64,000 nucleotides of DNA. It comes from DATFRY01 sp963764695 (GTDB lineage Bacteria > Myxococcota_A > Polyangia > Haliangiales > Haliangiaceae). The notes under the pieces are model-generated. The model was not told the origin of the DNA. It saw only the letters and a list, made by a program, of their open reading frames with translations, and did not search any database. The stretch is from contig CAVXTW010000003.1 of the NCBI GenBank assembly GCA_963764695.1, forward strand, positions 682,001 through 746,000. The letters run 5' to 3'. A program made the translations under genes and the position numbers. This document shows, in pieces, positions 48,243 through 64,000 of the stretch; within the stretch, counting starts at the first letter, position 1; every line of letters starts with the position of its first letter.

Positions 48243-48908
48243 ATGAACTCGACATCGCACATGCCCTTCACCCGTCCTGGCCTCGCCATTCTGGGGATCG
48301 CAATCGCGGTGCTGGCCGCGCCGGCCGTGCTGGCCGGATCGTCACCCGGGAAGGCGGCGGCGCCCGGCTCCGCTTCCGCGTCGGCCTCGAAGAAGAAGGA
48401 CGACGGGCCGCAGGGCTTCACCGCGTCACTGGTCACCGCCTACACGCCCTGCACCAAGCCGAACGCGGTGACGCGCGCGACCGCCGGCGTTCCGCTGCCG
48501 ACCTGCATGCCGGTGCGGCCGGTCAACCCGCAGTGCGTCTTCGGCACGGGCGGCCGTGGCCGGCTCAGCGCGTCGGCGATGGAGAACGACGTGAAGATCG
48601 ACATCCAGGTGGAGGGCCTCACCAACTGTGACGGCCAGGAGCTGACCTTCGTGGTGAGCTCGCGCTCGACGGTGGACTTCTGTCCCGGCGGACTGTGCAC
48701 CACCATCGAGGTGAAGGACTTCCCGGTCGCCACCTGCACCGTGCGCAAGGGCGGCTGCGCGGTGAACAGCACCGTGAACACGTACACCAGGCGCGCGGAG
48801 GGCTTCAAGGTGTTCGAGAGGGGCGCCGCCTCCGAGATCACGATCATCGGGTGCGGCGCCAAGCGCGAGGACATTCGCCTGTTCGAGTGCGGCCTGTCGG
48901 TGAAGTGA
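48243..48908 (+). CDS. Secreted Cys-containing protein of unknown function
   Basis: A 221-residue protein with a signal peptide (LAILGIAIAVLAAPAVLAGS) behind GCAGGAGAG. The first mature part is a Ser/Ala/Lys linker. The folded part has ten Cys (for example YTPCTKP, PTCMPVRPVNPQCVFG, LTNCDGQ, FCPGGLCTT, ATCTVRKGGCAVN, IIGCG, LFECG) and a beta-rich look, as in a disulphide-tied exported domain. I recognise no family. It is the last of three exported proteins on the same strand and ends 58 bases before the NRPS gene, so it may lie on the same transcript. Confidence 0.7.
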   Translation: MNSTSHMPFTRPGLAILGIAIAVLAAPAVLAGSSPGKAAAPGSASASASKKKDDGPQGFTASLVTAYTPCTKPNAVTRATAGVPLPTCMPVRPVNPQCVFGTGGRGRLSASAMENDVKIDIQVEGLTNCDGQELTFVVSSRSTVDFCPGGLCTTIEVKDFPVATCTVRKGGCAVNSTVNTYTRRAEGFKVFERGAASEITIIGCGAKREDIRLFECGLSVK

Positions 48909-48966
48909 CCGCGCGCTTCGGCCGCCCGCTGCGGCCGACCCCTCCTTGCCCTGCGAGTCGTCATCC

Positions 48967-64000
<15,034 letters not shown>

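Overview
The window looks like a high-GC genome of a myxobacterium or close deltaproteobacterial relative (Myxococcota). The signs are Ser/Thr kinases with Ala/Pro-rich tails, RCC1-repeat lipoproteins, small Cys-rich lipoproteins, a propeller-linked diguanylate cyclase, and a modular NRPS/PKS assembly line. The taxonomic call is an inference from gene content; no rRNA or tRNA gene was seen.

Layout. 1-4.5 kb: end of a BtuC/FecCD-type permease, a propeller-GGDEF protein and a di-haem cytochrome c lipoprotein. 4.5-7.4 kb: a hexamer-built inverted repeat, then a minus-strand kinase operon. 7.7-12.0 kb: three secreted lipoproteins (RCC1, TIM-barrel-like, frameshifted RCC1). 12.0-13.3 kb: nearly gene-free, with one orphan LuxR-type HTH. 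13.3-24.0 kb: an accessory block, visibly lower in GC, with a Cys-rich lipoprotein, a very large coiled-coil lipoprotein, a giant RHS/YD-repeat protein with a toxin-like tip, and a small zinc-ribbon protein that looks like its immunity protein. 24.1-39.1 kb: mostly housekeeping and regulatory genes (kinase-AAA-TPR regulator, NADP-dependent oxidoreductase, dienelactone hydrolase, caspase-Sel1 lipoprotein, ArsR/SRPBCC pair, formate-THF ligase, secreted alpha-amylase, acyltransferase, GNAT).

39.1-64 kb holds the most interesting system. A minus-strand operon encodes 4-hydroxymandelate synthase, 4-hydroxyphenylglycine (Hpg) aminotransferase, 4-hydroxymandelate oxidase and an amidase. Divergent from it runs a plus-strand series: a propeller/cytochrome c protein, a beta-propeller protein, a secreted Cys-containing protein, then an NRPS (T-C-A-T-Cy-A-T), a PKS-NRPS (KS-AT-T-C-A-T) and a further PKS that runs off the window. 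Residues read from the A domains suggest Ala, Cys (cyclised to thiazoline) and Hpg. The Hpg call fits the neighbouring precursor operon. The predicted product is an acyl-Ala-thiazoline-malonyl-Hpg-malonyl chain that continues outside the window.

Caveat: at least eight genes are broken by single-base frame changes, nearly all +1, while both halves still look conserved. Residual sequencing insertions are the simplest explanation. Such genes are annotated across the break.
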